This document shows, one piece after another, positions 22,901-33,998 of a stretch of DNA of 64,000 bases. Within the stretch, counting starts at the first letter, position 1, and every line of letters begins with the position of its first letter. The notes beneath the pieces are model-generated. The model had not been told where the DNA came from. It was given only the letters and a program-made list of their open reading frames with translations, and did not search any database. Location of the stretch: assembly GCA_003988855.1 (NCBI GenBank), contig QYAI01000005.1, positions 496,001 to 560,000 on the forward strand, in the 5' to 3' direction. Made by a program: the position numbers and the translations under genes. Origin of the DNA: Arachnopeziza araneosa (lineage: Eukaryota > Ascomycota > Leotiomycetes > Helotiales > Arachnopezizaceae).

Positions 22901-25483
22901 TCACCAATGCCAAAGAACTTCGATTTGGCAGTTTTATCGCCGAACGAGGTGATCAACTTGAGGGCCGAGGTCTTCGCAATGCTTCTTTGAGGGCCACGGG
23001 CTCCCGGAGGAGAAAGAGGTGGGCTTAGCATTTCCGGGATGCTTTGACTATGAAGTTGTGAAAATGTCGCTGCTTGGGCGGATGGCGAAACCCAAGGCTC
23101 GCTGGGCTCGGAGCCTGTGCATGAGAAGCACCTGATTGCCAATTGTTGTTGACCGTGTTGGACTGCCCATTCTCCCCATTTCCTGATTAGTTGTGCTTGC
23201 CTCTGCCAGTCGTTAGGGAAGATGAAACATGTTAAGATTAATGCCTCCATATATCGTTTGTGTGAGACATAGATCTCTATGGCGTCGTTTTGATCTCCCA
23301 TTCCAATCATAATTGTCGCAGCAGTGTGTACATCTCCCTTCTCCAAAAGCCTTTGCACATAAGCTCGAGCGACCTTTGTCTGTGACGCATGGCCCCCAAT
23401 TCCGCTAAGAGCTAACAACATCCAATCTGACGAAGTCATAGATTCCGAACTCGTGGCCATGATATCCGTATCGATATCGCCTAGCCATTTTGCAAGAAGA
23501 AGTCGGTTAGGCGATCCTAAAGGATGTCTACTCAGTTCATCTTGAATCAAAGCTGGAGCCTCTCCGTCCCATCCAAAAATGGTACTAAGCATCTGTCGTC
23601 GAAGATCGTCATTAGTCAAGCGCGAGCTGTTAGGAGCTTGTGGGTGACGATATGGGATATCGCTTAGCCGTGATTTAGTGAATTTGAATAGCTCAATAAC
23701 CTTGGCGTCATCAGGGCTTCTGAGAACCTCCTGCCGCAAGCGAGAACCTCTTGGGCGTGATCGGCCGGAGGCATTGGACGCAGAGCTAAGGCTACTGAGG
23801 GAAAGGCTATCGCGACTGGATACGACCGATGGTTCGCGGGTAGAGTGAAGAGAGGAGCCAATTGACATAGTTGTCCCGTCACTTAGTACACGTGACGCGA
23901 TTGAGCCGTGCTTCCGATATTCTCTAGGCCTTGATCCAGCAGACGACTGAGAAGTAGTGGACGTCCGACTTCTCGATGAGACAGGGCTCAAAGTATCTGC
24001 GCGCTCTGTCTCTGACCTATCTTGCTCAAGCTTGTCCATTTCCCGAGCAATTCTCGCCAGAGGAGACATGTGGTCTTCATCGCTCTCGGAAATATCCACA
24101 TTGATCGGCACTGACGAAAGACTGCTGTCTGGTGTAGATGCCGATGCATCCTGCTTCTTCTGCTCCTCGATAGAGACGGGTGGTGAAGGAGGCAAGAGAT
24201 TGGCGGGATGTTGTACGTTTGCCACCAATTGAGGTGGCGAGTTCAGGTCAAATTGCTGAACAGTATTACTTCGACCCAACGTGAAAAGGGTCGCACCGGG
24301 GCCGTAAACGGCAAGGCCCTTGACGTGGTCAAGAGTTGGAACAGACTCATAGGTAACATGTTTAGTTCGCACATCCCATGACGATGTTTCGCTACATTGA
24401 GGCTGTGTCAGCAATGTTTGTTTCTCTACGCGCGCGCGTTGCATTCATGCAAAGAAAACACCACCAACAGCAACAACTCACCCTTCAGAAAATTGGACGA
24501 TCCGCCCATTCTTAGACCATCCCAACCAGTTTGGACCCGTGTGGAAATTTTCGGATCGCTTTAGAACCCGTACGACTTTGGCTGTGTCAGTACTGGTGGG
24601 TGATTTGGCAATGCTCCAGACTCGGAGATCACCGTCGTTTGTTTGCGTTGCTAGCATGTCTGATTTTTGGCGTGACGAAGAAGTATGCCAGGCTAATGTG
24701 ACCACGGGTGACGGTCCCCTAGAGGTCGTCAGATTGTGGAGAATGGTAAATCTGGGCTGCAATGCCGCAATGAGCAGAGAGCCATTCGAAAATCTACACA
24801 GCAGTCAGCAAAATCCTTGGCCACCAGAAGAAGAGTTGAATTGAAGATACCCTATGGCATATGTCCTGCAATCAGCAGATGGTGCTAATGAAGTAATTGG
24901 GATCTGATCTATCGTGCGTGCCGAAATGTGCTCTGATGTCGTCGGCTCGAATAAAATCACGTTTCCTTGGGAATTTCCTGCTCGAGTCAGCGCAACGCTC
25001 CTGCCTCCCAAAAAGAAACCCAAAAGACACTAGAACATAAAATGCCCACGTACCGAACGCAACATTTCCATTCCTCATCCATGCCGCCACGGTGAGGTTT
25101 TCGTACGACGCGAATCTCGCAATCTCATCGCCCGTCAAACAATCCCACACAATGGCCGTCTGGCCCACGTCATAGCTCACCACCAGTCTCCCTGCCCCTC
25201 GATCACTCACGGTGTCCACCGCGAGAATGGAAATCTCCTCTGTGTGTCTCGAAAACCGCCGCTCGATGGTCAAGGTATCATGGTGAGCGCATACAACTGA
25301 GTTTCCTTGCGCATATAAAAACATTGACGCCGTGGCAGCGCAAGGATCGAAGTCGCGAGAGTACTCAGTCGGCGGCATGCTTGCAACACTGTTCTCCTTC
25401 AACGTAGCCAATCTTCCCTTTCCCTTCGAGGATTGACCTGAGCTCATGGACACCGAGCGGTGTCGAGAAAGTCCAGCAGACAT
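19924..25483 (-). CDS. Large WD40 / helical-repeat protein with long disordered tail
   Basis: Four exons on the minus strand, 25483-25054, 24977-24851, 24793-24482 and 24391-19924, 1778 aa. Residues about 40-335 form WD40-type blades (ISILAVDT...VVSYDVGQTAIVWDCLTGDEIARF; VVTLAWH...DGDLRVWSI; NWLGWSKNGRIVQFSEG...SWDVRT). Residues about 520-725 are helical and TPR/alpha-solenoid-like (TKVARAYVQRLLEKGDVHTAATIMIGMGDQNDAIEIYVSHKRYMEALIL), resembling the helical part that follows the propeller in Sec31 or Gemin5. The remaining thousand residues are low-complexity: RS/SR stretches, KQRRQASRERQEKQ, polyPro runs and polyGln. I infer a scaffold in trafficking or RNP biology; the propeller-solenoid order is seen, the function is not. 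Start ATG at 25483. Confidence 0.85.
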
Positions 25484-28400
25484 GACGACAATATGGACCT
25501 CGCCCGCGTATATCTGCGAACAATGAGATTGTTAGTCGGATAGCCGCATCATGCGCACGTTTTGCAATGGGATGACTACAAGAACAACGTCCTCAGGACC
25601 AAAGTCTGGGTACCGAATCCTTTTGAATGCTGAATAAGGAGAGAGGAGAGGACTTACAGATTCTTAAGGTCTCTTGCCGCCCGCCAGCGGTTGTCCTGCA
25701 GTACAGGGCTGATCACGGTCCACGCCCAATTATTCTCAATCGTCACATGGAGTTGCTGGCTGGTGCCCAACAATCGGTTCGGTATATCTTGCTATACTGC
25801 GGGGCTCCGGCGCTCTACTGCTCTGCGGTGCTGCTCTGAACAACAGTGGAAGAGTACCTGAGCAATTCTTCAAATAGGTACGGAGTCGAGAAGGATAGAG
25901 AAGCGTTGAGGTACAACGAGGAGAATATTGTGAAGTAGCACGGGATCGCGTGGAGAGTACGAGACCATGAACGAAGCAACGGTATTCGCCTCGTGGGCGT
26001 CTGGGCTAGACCCAACAGATTGGAGTAAATGAGATTTTGGCGCTTGTATTGGGGGCAAAAAGGGGCCAAACGATGATCCTACACGCTTGAATTGATGAAG
26101 ACTGGAGGGGTGGTCCTAAGAGACCGTATATGGGTTTCCTCGAGTCCGAGAGCGTTGTGACAGCAGAGCGCCTAATATCAAGTGATTCGTGCTGTAAGTG
26201 GCCAAGCCAGGCAGTATTTTAAGATACCTCTGCATCCCAGCATCTCCAGCCGAGCCATGGGATCTTTGAGCCGGTGAAATCTGCATGGCCAAAAGCCAAT
26301 CAGTGCAAGCCACTGTTTGGGTTCCCTGTTCAGACAGTCGCATTCAAGCCTAGCAGCCCAGTCCCCTGCATGCATAGAGCCATGTCAGATTTAGCTCTTA
26401 CTCGAAGCCAGAGGCAACTTTTCTAGCACTAAACCATGGCCGGCACATTGCCTTTTTGCACTCAAGATAGACCTACCCTACCTTGCCAAAGCCATATCAC
26501 AATGCGGTTTCTTGTACCTACACTTCGTTCCCTCGTCACACGCGGAACTGTATCTTCACGAGACAATGGAAGAGGGAGAGTGGCAATGATGGGCAAGCGA
26601 GACAGATGCTTCGGTGGCAGTCGGATGGACCACGGCAGGAGATCACTTGCGGTATAAGTGTCCCCAGATCCAATCTTGGCGAGGCTGTTGACGTCGAGCT
26701 TCGAGGCCGTGACTTCTTTTCTCGAAATACTATTTGGTGCAGGAGTCTGACGGCGTTTTTCGTTGGGTATTGAAGTGTGAATATTTTGGGGGTCTTCTTA
26801 GCGCTCTGGCGAAAAAGGCACTTCTTCGACTTGATTGGCGCGAACGGCAACCTCGAATATGCAGATGAATCACAGCTTCATCCTATCATGACGACGATCG
26901 ACCCTGCATCGGAGCAGGCCCCAGGGTAATTCTTCTTCACCGTTCCAATTATCGCCGCAAAGCTGGCTGGCCAGCAGAGGCCCCCAAAACTACTAAAACG
27001 CTCGAGTCCAGCGTCTACAAAGCCTTTGTGAGTGGTAATTCTGCTCAACTTCTCCGTTGTTGCATAGTCTCTGGATTCTCGAAGCTGCCCATCCGTCGCT
27101 TTCCGTCGCTCTCCTGACTTTCTCCGCGTCATTATCGTTGTCTGTGTCAGGCAACAAGCATTCGACGTCCCACTGTCGTAATACCTGGACCTCACCGTCG
27201 AGAAAAATGAGGGGTTGGGATGTGGCGCTTGAGCCCCCGCTGTCGCAAGTTGCCCTGTGAGAGCAATATTCAATATCATTATTCAAGATCGGTTTCTGGA
27301 CGGGACAAAGTCATCCTACGCCAAATGCAAAAGAGGCACAGTGTGCTCAAACTGTAGGGATCCTTCTCTAGGCTACGGGCGTAGTTCTTTGGCTGGCCCC
27401 CTCAGCACCATTGTTTTTTATACTGTCCGGATACGATTCCGTTTATCGTTATCTTGACTAGTAGCGCAAGCATGAATGATATATGTACAACATCGAGCGA
27501 CCCTCCCGTCGCAGTCAAAGCTCCCGCTGGCACAGCACCACAATATCCGAGATCACCATCGCCGCAGCCTCGCATTGCAGCGGGGTAGGTAGCTCACCTG
27601 TTGAACAAGCTCTTTGCTTTTAGTGTTCGCACATCGCGACAAGGAAGCGGCCAGGGCATTCTCTCATCCAGTGCTGCGAATCCTTAGAGTGCCTGCAGAG
27701 AGGTTGTGTCTCTTCTCGAGGTACCTGCTTTTCGACCACCCTTCGCAAAGGTGTGGAAACACTGCATCGCAAGATAGCTTCACCTCATCCAATGTTTATC
27801 CTCGCCGTGGCGTTTTCCCTTTTGTGAATGTGATAATCACAATCTCCTGCTCAAGGGGAAATCAATGCAGCATAAACCTCGTCCATGCTCGACACGCGAT
27901 TGGCCAAGGATGGAATTGTTCCCGTGTGAATTTTCTTATTGGTGGCAGACTTTTCATTATTCCGTGTGTGAACCAGGGCGCTTATACACTTTGGACTATG
28001 ATTCTTGAAGCCATGCCGCCGCACCGTCAAGCCTCTCCCCACCTTCAAGCCCTTGTCACTCATCACTGCATGATAGCACACCTCACAAGTGAAAACCTAG
28101 ATTGTGTCACAAAATAAACTTCAGTTCAATACATCAAATTTCTATGAGCGACTATTGTTGTCCGAAAGTGGGTTCAGGTCTTGACGTGTCACTCCTCTCG
28201 GTCTCGATTCATCTTCAACCGAGACTTCGCAGGAGACCCTCGTCCCACTGTGTGTCGGACCGTCCGCAATCAAAGCGGAACGGCGCGCAATCAAATTATG
28301 CCAACGGCACCGGTCTGGCTGACCAACACCAACCCAACAAGCACCAGAGCACTATCCCAAGAATAGAACGACCCTCCTGTACCGTTTCCGCGCCAAATCT

Positions 28401-28945
28401 TATTTCCAAGACATGACTGTGACAGGTAAGGCAAAATCCGCCTCGTGTTGACGTGTCTCTTCACCTCGTTTTCGGCATTTGCCAACAATGAAACTCAATA
28501 GTGCGTTTCAGCCCAAAAGGATCTTAACTCTGGGGCGGATAAGATACTTGGATCTGATGCCGAGATTGGCCTGCGATAAAGACACGGACCGTCTGAGAGC
28601 TCGAACCGATGCTGTGCCACCTGCTCAAATTCTGGAGAATCGAATAACCTTAGATCCGGTCGGCTTTCCGCATCACGCATGGCGAGCGGAGTAAGGCAGA
28701 TTTGCCAAGCTTCCTGGATGACGATCGCATCATCCAGGGTGCTCGGATATAGTGCCCTCCTCGTTTGTTCATTTCTCATCGTCTCATGGACAACGGTATA
28801 GTTTTGATATATTTGATCTGCAAGATGGCCAAGTCAGTAAACTGCATTCATCGCATGACGAGAGCGTCTTCACGTTCCGCGTCGAAAAGGGTAAGAGACG
28901 TACCATGACAGGATTCTTCAGGAACCCCACATCTCATTGCCCACT
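25484..28945. other. Gene-poor 3.5-kb region
   Basis: Many overlapping short open frames (the longest a 167-codon plus-strand frame at 27614-28117) but no domain, no conserved block and no coherent splicing. It includes the promoter and 5' leader of the WD40 gene and the 3' flank of the Ser-rich gene. I see no tRNA or rRNA. Confidence 0.45.
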
Positions 28946-29401
28946 TCATTCTCCCGTCTCTTGAATGGGACTCATATGTTTGCTTCCACCGCTCGAGGAT
29001 CGCGATTTCCTCATGCTGGGGCTCTTGCGCCGTCTGCGCTCCTTCTTTGCCTTCTCCTCGGCCACCAACTGTCTCATCAGGGTGCCGTGCTCCACCACGA
29101 CCATCATGGACGGTGAGGCGGGCGAGCGACTCGAGTGCGAGGATGGAGTTGCTGGTGGCGTACAGTCTGCGTCATCGAAAACACACGGGAAGAGCTCCTC
29201 GTCGGAGATGAAGGAGCTGGATTCCGAGGCGCTCGAGTTGGAGGAGAGCGAGGAGCGTCGTGGCCACGAGGGAAAGGCGCAGGATGGCGACTGTGGGCGG
29301 GAACCCGAAGAAGAGGGGATCTCCATAGGTGATGTTGTGGTGGTGGTGGTGGTGGAATAGCTGGTGCTGGAGTAGCTGCTGGGAGAGAGCGAGAAATACA
29401 T
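28946..29401 (-). CDS. Short Ser-rich protein of unknown function
   Basis: Intronless 151-aa protein, not assigned to a named family. Residues 1-70 are Ser/Thr/Pro-rich with a Thr run encoded by a CAC/GTG repeat. The centre holds SFISDEELFPCVFDDAD, an acidic-aromatic block with the look of a docking motif. Residues 100-135 are a basic helix (RQLVAEEKAKKERRRRKSPSMRKSRS) that could serve as a nuclear signal. The end is Ser/Gly-rich. The central and basic blocks are the sort of pattern kept in filamentous ascomycetes, from memory and not checked. ATG at 29401. The gene sits alone, with about 4 kb of repeat-rich sequence upstream, which suggests complex regulation. Confidence 0.7.
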   Translation of the reverse strand: MYFSLSPSSYSSTSYSTTTTTTTSPMEIPSSSGSRPQSPSCAFPSWPRRSSLSSNSSASESSSFISDEELFPCVFDDADCTPPATPSSHSSRSPASPSMMVVVEHGTLMRQLVAEEKAKKERRRRKSPSMRKSRSSSGGSKHMSPIQETGE

Positions 29402-29520
29402 GTTAGGGAAGGGTTGAGGAGCGGCGGGAATGCAGTATATATTGTAACGTTGGATGATGACGGTGCCACCACAGTCGTCGTGTCAGAAACGTGTATTCTT
29501 GTATATCGATGACACGAGGC

Positions 29521-29566
29521 TGTGTTGTGTGTGTGTGTGTGTATGTGTGTATGTGTGTGTGTGTGG
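29521..29566. repeat. GT microsatellite
   Basis: Interrupted (GT)n with a few A substitutions, about 120 bp upstream of the Ser-rich gene's start codon, so it probably lies in its promoter or leader (as CA on the coding strand). Confidence 0.9.
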
Positions 29567-30571
29567 TAGCCCTTCGCCTCGTGTATGTATGAATCAGTCA
29601 GTCTCGCGTCAGCCGAACAGCGAAACTCAAATCAAATCAAGCCGTCGCTGGTTCCAAGTTTAGAGGCGAATTTGAATAGATGAGATTATCTGCGATGCAC
29701 CGTGAGCAGTCAAGGAGATGTTTGCGTGCGTTCATTCATAGCCCGGGCTGGAGGGAGTCTTAGGAATCATATACTCCGGCGGCAGGACCCCCAAGGCGCG
29801 CGCACCCACGGGATGGGGTTTTTTTTTGCCTTCCACGTCCAGTCCTAGCGGAAGGCTGTTCCAGTGTTCCAGTGTTCCAGACGGCGGTCAAACCCCCATT
29901 CCCCAGCGAGAGCGACTCATCTCCACCCACTCACGTCCACGCTGCGCTTGACCGCCTCTCCCAGACCGCTTTGGGTGAGCCAATGGGGGCCGGCCGTTAC
30001 ACCGCTTGGCCCTTTTTCGACGTTTCATTTGCTCACAGCTCCCCTTTTCGGTCGTCGATGCTTTTTGCCTGTTTGCAACTTTTGCACTTGCCTCGTCTCC
30101 CTCCCTTCCTTCCCCCCCCCCACCGGCACCAGCTTTTCTGGAAGGACGCGATGCTGGCTTTGGGTGCTGCTGGCCGGGTGGGAGACCCGACGGTGCAGGA
30201 AAAGCTTCCCCGGACCCAGCGCTGGACTGGACGCCAGCCAGTGGGCAAAAAAGAAAACGCCTTTTCCATTCTTGCGTTTCATCCATCTGCCTCTGGACCT
30301 TCTTTGGGTCGGAGCAGCAATATTGAGCGGGTTTTCTTTTCTTTCTTTTCATTTTTCCATTTCAATACTTCTTCCGTCACGAAGATTTCAATGCGAAAAT
30401 GAGGAGCGTGGGATGGGTGGGCTAGCTTGCTTACTGTTGCTACTTGCTTACTGCTGTTGCTCGCTCGCTCGCTCCCGTTTACAGCGTGCGGGACTCTGCG
30501 TTCAGGAGCAACCCACGCCCACGCCCCCCGATTTCCGATCGAGGAGTTCCCCAGCCCAACCCCACCCCTCC

Positions 30572-30648
30572 CACCCCCCACTACCACTACCACTACCACC
30601 ACACTACTACCACCACCACTACTACCACCACCACCACCACCACCATTC
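30572..30648. repeat. CCA/CTA trinucleotide repeat tract
   Basis: Pyrimidine/A tract built from CCA and CTA triplets preceded by C-runs. It creates His/Pro/Thr homopolymers in all three forward frames, which explains the spurious open frames. Confidence 0.9.
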
Positions 30649-31210
30649 CCTCCAACTCACCGCTTTGGCCTGTCCTCACGCCTCAAGCTGGTGAGGTAAG
30701 AGATGAGATATAAACAAAACGCGAGCCATGTCGATCGTCGACAAACCCCTCATAGCGCTCACTCCTGCCTTGATCAACCCTGGGACAAAGGCCCTCTCAG
30801 GATGTGCGAGGTGACGGTGGGATGCGTGGAACATCAATCAATCTCGCTCACTCCTCCTTCGTTCTAGGCCATCACGACTTCATGCCCTGAACACGACTCG
30901 ACTGGTCGGGAATGTGCCTAGACTGGCGGGGAGAAGCCGGATCCCTTCACGAAGAGAGAGTAGCCGTGAGCGTATCGCATTGTGTGAATCGCCGTCCATT
31001 GTGATGGGTGCTTGTGACAACTCAACGTGCTGCTTGCGTGCCTGCGTGCCAGCTTCCCTTGACCTCAAATCCCCTGAGATGTTGTTCTGGATGTGTGTGT
31101 CTTGATGGGACGACGCTTTCCGGCGCGTATCCCATTGCCCTCTTGCTGTACGGAACGTTACTAATCTCCCCTGGGTGGGCGGGTGGCTGTGGCTTCCTAT
31201 CTCGGCCGTG

Positions 31211-31289
31211 GGGCAGTGGGCAGTGGGCAGTGGGCAGTGGGCAGTGGGCAGTGGGCAGTGGCCATGGGCAGTGGCCGTGGGCAGTGGGC
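31211..31289. repeat. GGGCAGT heptamer minisatellite
   Basis: Seven perfect head-to-tail copies of GGGCAGT (31211-31259) followed by variant copies containing GGCCAT and GGCCGT. The G-runs on one strand are regularly spaced. Confidence 0.92.
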
Positions 31290-31316
31290 ACCTACTTCCA
31301 ACTTGGTCGTCGTGGC

Positions 31317-31340
31317 AGCAGCACCGCAGCACCGCAGCAC
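31317..31340. repeat. AGCACCGC octamer repeat
   Basis: Three perfect tandem copies of an eight-base unit, then a degenerate fourth. It lies about 30 bases after the heptamer array. Confidence 0.85.
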
Positions 31341-33417
31341 CGCAGTACCGTCTCTGTGCCACTGAAAATTTCCAGTCGCGCGCTGCGACAGCGTGGCAGC
31401 TGCAGCAAGCCGTATCTCGGGATGCCATGAAAAGGAGGTGAGACCCAATATGCCATCGTCACACATCCAGCGAAGACTTGCCACTTTCACGCCCTGCACT
31501 TTCCAAACTCCCATTCTGTGCAGTGCTGGATCCGTAATGTGCGTCCATCGGCACGTGACGCCTGTTCTGGGCAGCACGGGTTCGGGAGGGAGATCTTCCT
31601 GCATCCGGCAGGCCGGGCGGAAGTCGAGGTCTTCCTCTCCGCCCGCCATTTCAGCCTCTTCATTTGCCCAACCTCCTCTTCCCCGGATTGCCGTCTGGAG
31701 TGCCGATTATCGGCTTTTTACTGAACACAACCGCTGCTGGCCTCAGACTCCTTTCGACTATTATCAGTCACCCTAATGCGTCGCTCCTGTCTCGGCATTT
31801 CCCTACTGTCCAGTCCAGCTTAGTCTGAACATCTAGCTCGTCTTTTCCGCTTCGCTGGCTTCTGGATCTTCTAGCTGCTCTGACTCTCCCGCCAGAGTCC
31901 TGATCCCAGAATAACAATTCCAAGAGAGCTGAACCTGTCAAAGCACTCCTCCGTCAAAGCCCCAATCATAATCGCTCCTTCCCTTTCCTCCACTTTGACT
32001 TGAATCAACGGAGCCAATACGTGAAACAGACTGTTCTTCCAACTACTACCACTAATGCCATGCGATCGGAGCACCATTAGCTGCATGACCCTGCACAATT
32101 TTAGGTTGAAGAATGAACCGAGGTTGATATTGCCTAAATTTAGCGTTGACAAAAATCGCTGTTTCCTGCTCTACTGGTGTCTTTAGAATGCATCAAGAAC
32201 TCATGGAATGGAGTCCAGAAACGGTATTCGCGCTGTCAAAGTGTCAAATGGTGGGAGTTGCTCCACGTCCTATCATCGAGATCCACACCAATTATTATCA
32301 AAATTGTTTCCGAATCAATATCCGTCTCTCAATGTGCGTCCATGACATGGTACTCCGTCTTTCATTTGTCGGAAGCCGACAGCGGGTCCACAAACTCTGA
32401 TTTGTCGAAGTATTGTGTATATTCTTGTGGGCAGATATCGACCTATCGCAACGCCAGATATGCACTCTGATCAGTCCTGTCCAACAAGCGCTCGCAAACT
32501 CGAGCCTATTCTGGTCATGATATCTCAATCATGAGCCTTTGGAGTGAGTGACGCTTCTGGAGCCTCTCGCCGCTGCATCCTACTGGATGACTGTGTTGTC
32601 GTCTGAGATGGCTCGAATAGTTATCCATTGAGACTCTTCCTTCCATCTACTGCCTTGCATCTATCCACCACAGGTTGAATGAGATTGCTCGTGGCAAATA
32701 AGTTAATTCTTTTCTCAGAAGACCGTGATCGTTTTGTTTACTCGCAGGACTCTTCATATCCTGGTGAATATTCCTAACTCGAATGAGAGCATGTTCTGAT
32801 CCCCGCTGAGCTTAGGATGACTGGAGTTGTAGAAGTGCTCGTGTAAACTAAAATTCTGCTCTAACGAAAAGTGTAAACGATATTCATGCTATTGCGTTGA
32901 TGGCGAAGGTTGCAGTGAGTTCTAACTGGCAAGGTCGGTAGACCGACGAATCTATCGTCTCAGATCATCAAGAGAACGGGATTGTAGAATCGAGTACAAG
33001 TAGATTTTGTCACAGAGGTGGAAACTTCTATCAAGTTTGCAAGGTTTTTTCGCGGTCGACATACCACTTGCGAGTAGAGAGAGATCTCAATCGAAGGTGA
33101 GTAGTTTTGCTATCGAAAATTTTTGCGTCAACTTTAGATTAGGAAGTAGCTATAGAAAGACATGAGACCAGAGTACCGTTTGTTTAGTGCATTTGATCTG
33201 TTGCTCGCCGTTGGTAATTTCGTTGTCAAAATTTTAATGCGTCGATTTGGAGTAGCCGGTGGACATGGGACGAAAGTACAATATGTTTGCGCTCCTGTTT
33301 GTATAGTTTTACAGGGTGTTGTTTGTTGTCATTGTGTGCATCCATGCGGGAACGAACCCAAGGGGATGTTGGGATGATCACATGTGCATGTTCAGATGGG
33401 AGATTATTGAAGGGCTG

Positions 33418-33522
33418 CCGTCATTCGCTTTCACGTTCAGTTTCCGTCATCTGCTTTTCACATTTCGTTTCCGTCATTCGCTTTCACTTCCCGTTTCCGT
33501 CATTCGCTTTCACTTTCCGTTT
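33418..33522. repeat. Four copies of a 26-bp tandem repeat
   Basis: Units begin CCGTCATTCGCTTTCAC and end GTTT (33418, 33444, 33471, 33497); the second is 27 bp. The array sits just beyond the stop codon of the minus-strand gene ending at 33560, so it is likely in that gene's 3' UTR. Confidence 0.88.
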
Positions 33523-33559
33523 CACAACACTGTCACATTCCGTCTCTGTCGCCCGCAAC

Positions 33560-33998
33560 TTAAGGTCCATGAGACCACTCACAATGAACAGACTGAGCCA
33601 ACTGCAGGAAGTAAGACGCCTTCTTCCTCTCCTCCTTGGTCTCAACCAGGTCATACTCTCCTTGGTAGAGATCCACAGCCTTCCGAGCCTAGAGATCGTC
33701 AATCCCATGGTGCTGGAAACTCAGATGGGGTACTTACATGAAAGAGCGAATGAGCGCGGGCCTGGTCAGAAGTTGCAATCAGCATGTGGCATGCACCTTC
33801 CATTGCAACAGAGAGGTCGGGTTCAGCGAGGAGCTTGAGGGCTCTTGCGTTTGCTTTGCCGTAATTGGCGGCCGTGTATGCGTCGGCTGCTTGCTTCCAG
33901 AGCTTCTTGTGCCGGGGAGGCGTGGACGGCGAGTATTCGCAGGGAAAGTTGTACACACGCTCGCCTGAGCTGGGCGAAGCGTGGCCTTGGTTGGCCAT
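33560..33998 (-). CDS. Small helical (TPR-like) protein of unknown function
   Basis: Two exons on the minus strand, 33998-33738 and 33688-33560, coding 129 aa; not a named family. After an N-terminal segment ending in NFPCEYSPSTPP, the rest is helical: KKLWKQAADAYTAANYGKANARALKLL, then SVAMEGACHMLIATSDQARAHSLFHARKAVDLYQGEYDLV. Ala/Leu/Tyr spacing resembles paired TPR-type helices. The intron (33689-33737) joins SLFH to ARKAVDLY in phase 0, and the second exon keeps a long helix to SVHCEWSHGP. The apparent longer start upstream is a TTG; ATG at 33998 is used. A tandem repeat lies immediately after the stop. Confidence 0.72.

Larger units (their letters stand above)
29402..33559. other. Repeat-rich 4.2-kb region without supported genes
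   Basis: The 5' side of the Ser-rich gene. Long overlapping open frames at 29864-30694 exist in several frames and on both strands because the sequence is GC-skewed and C- and CCA-rich. They have no protein character. Simple repeats are listed separately. Confidence 0.5.

Noticed and set aside
27614..28117. 167-codon plus-strand open frame
   Set aside because: No recognisable domain, no conserved-looking block, ordinary background for GC-richer intergenic DNA. Could be revisited with transcript data.
28965..29360. 131-codon plus-strand frame overlapping the Ser-rich gene
   Set aside because: Antisense shadow of the minus-strand gene; acidic repeats mirror its Ser/Thr codons.
29864..30694. 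276-codon plus-strand open frame and several overlapping frames on both strands
   Set aside because: Open because of C-rich and CCA-repeat sequence; the translations are Pro/His/Ser homopolymers without domains, and three frames are open at once.
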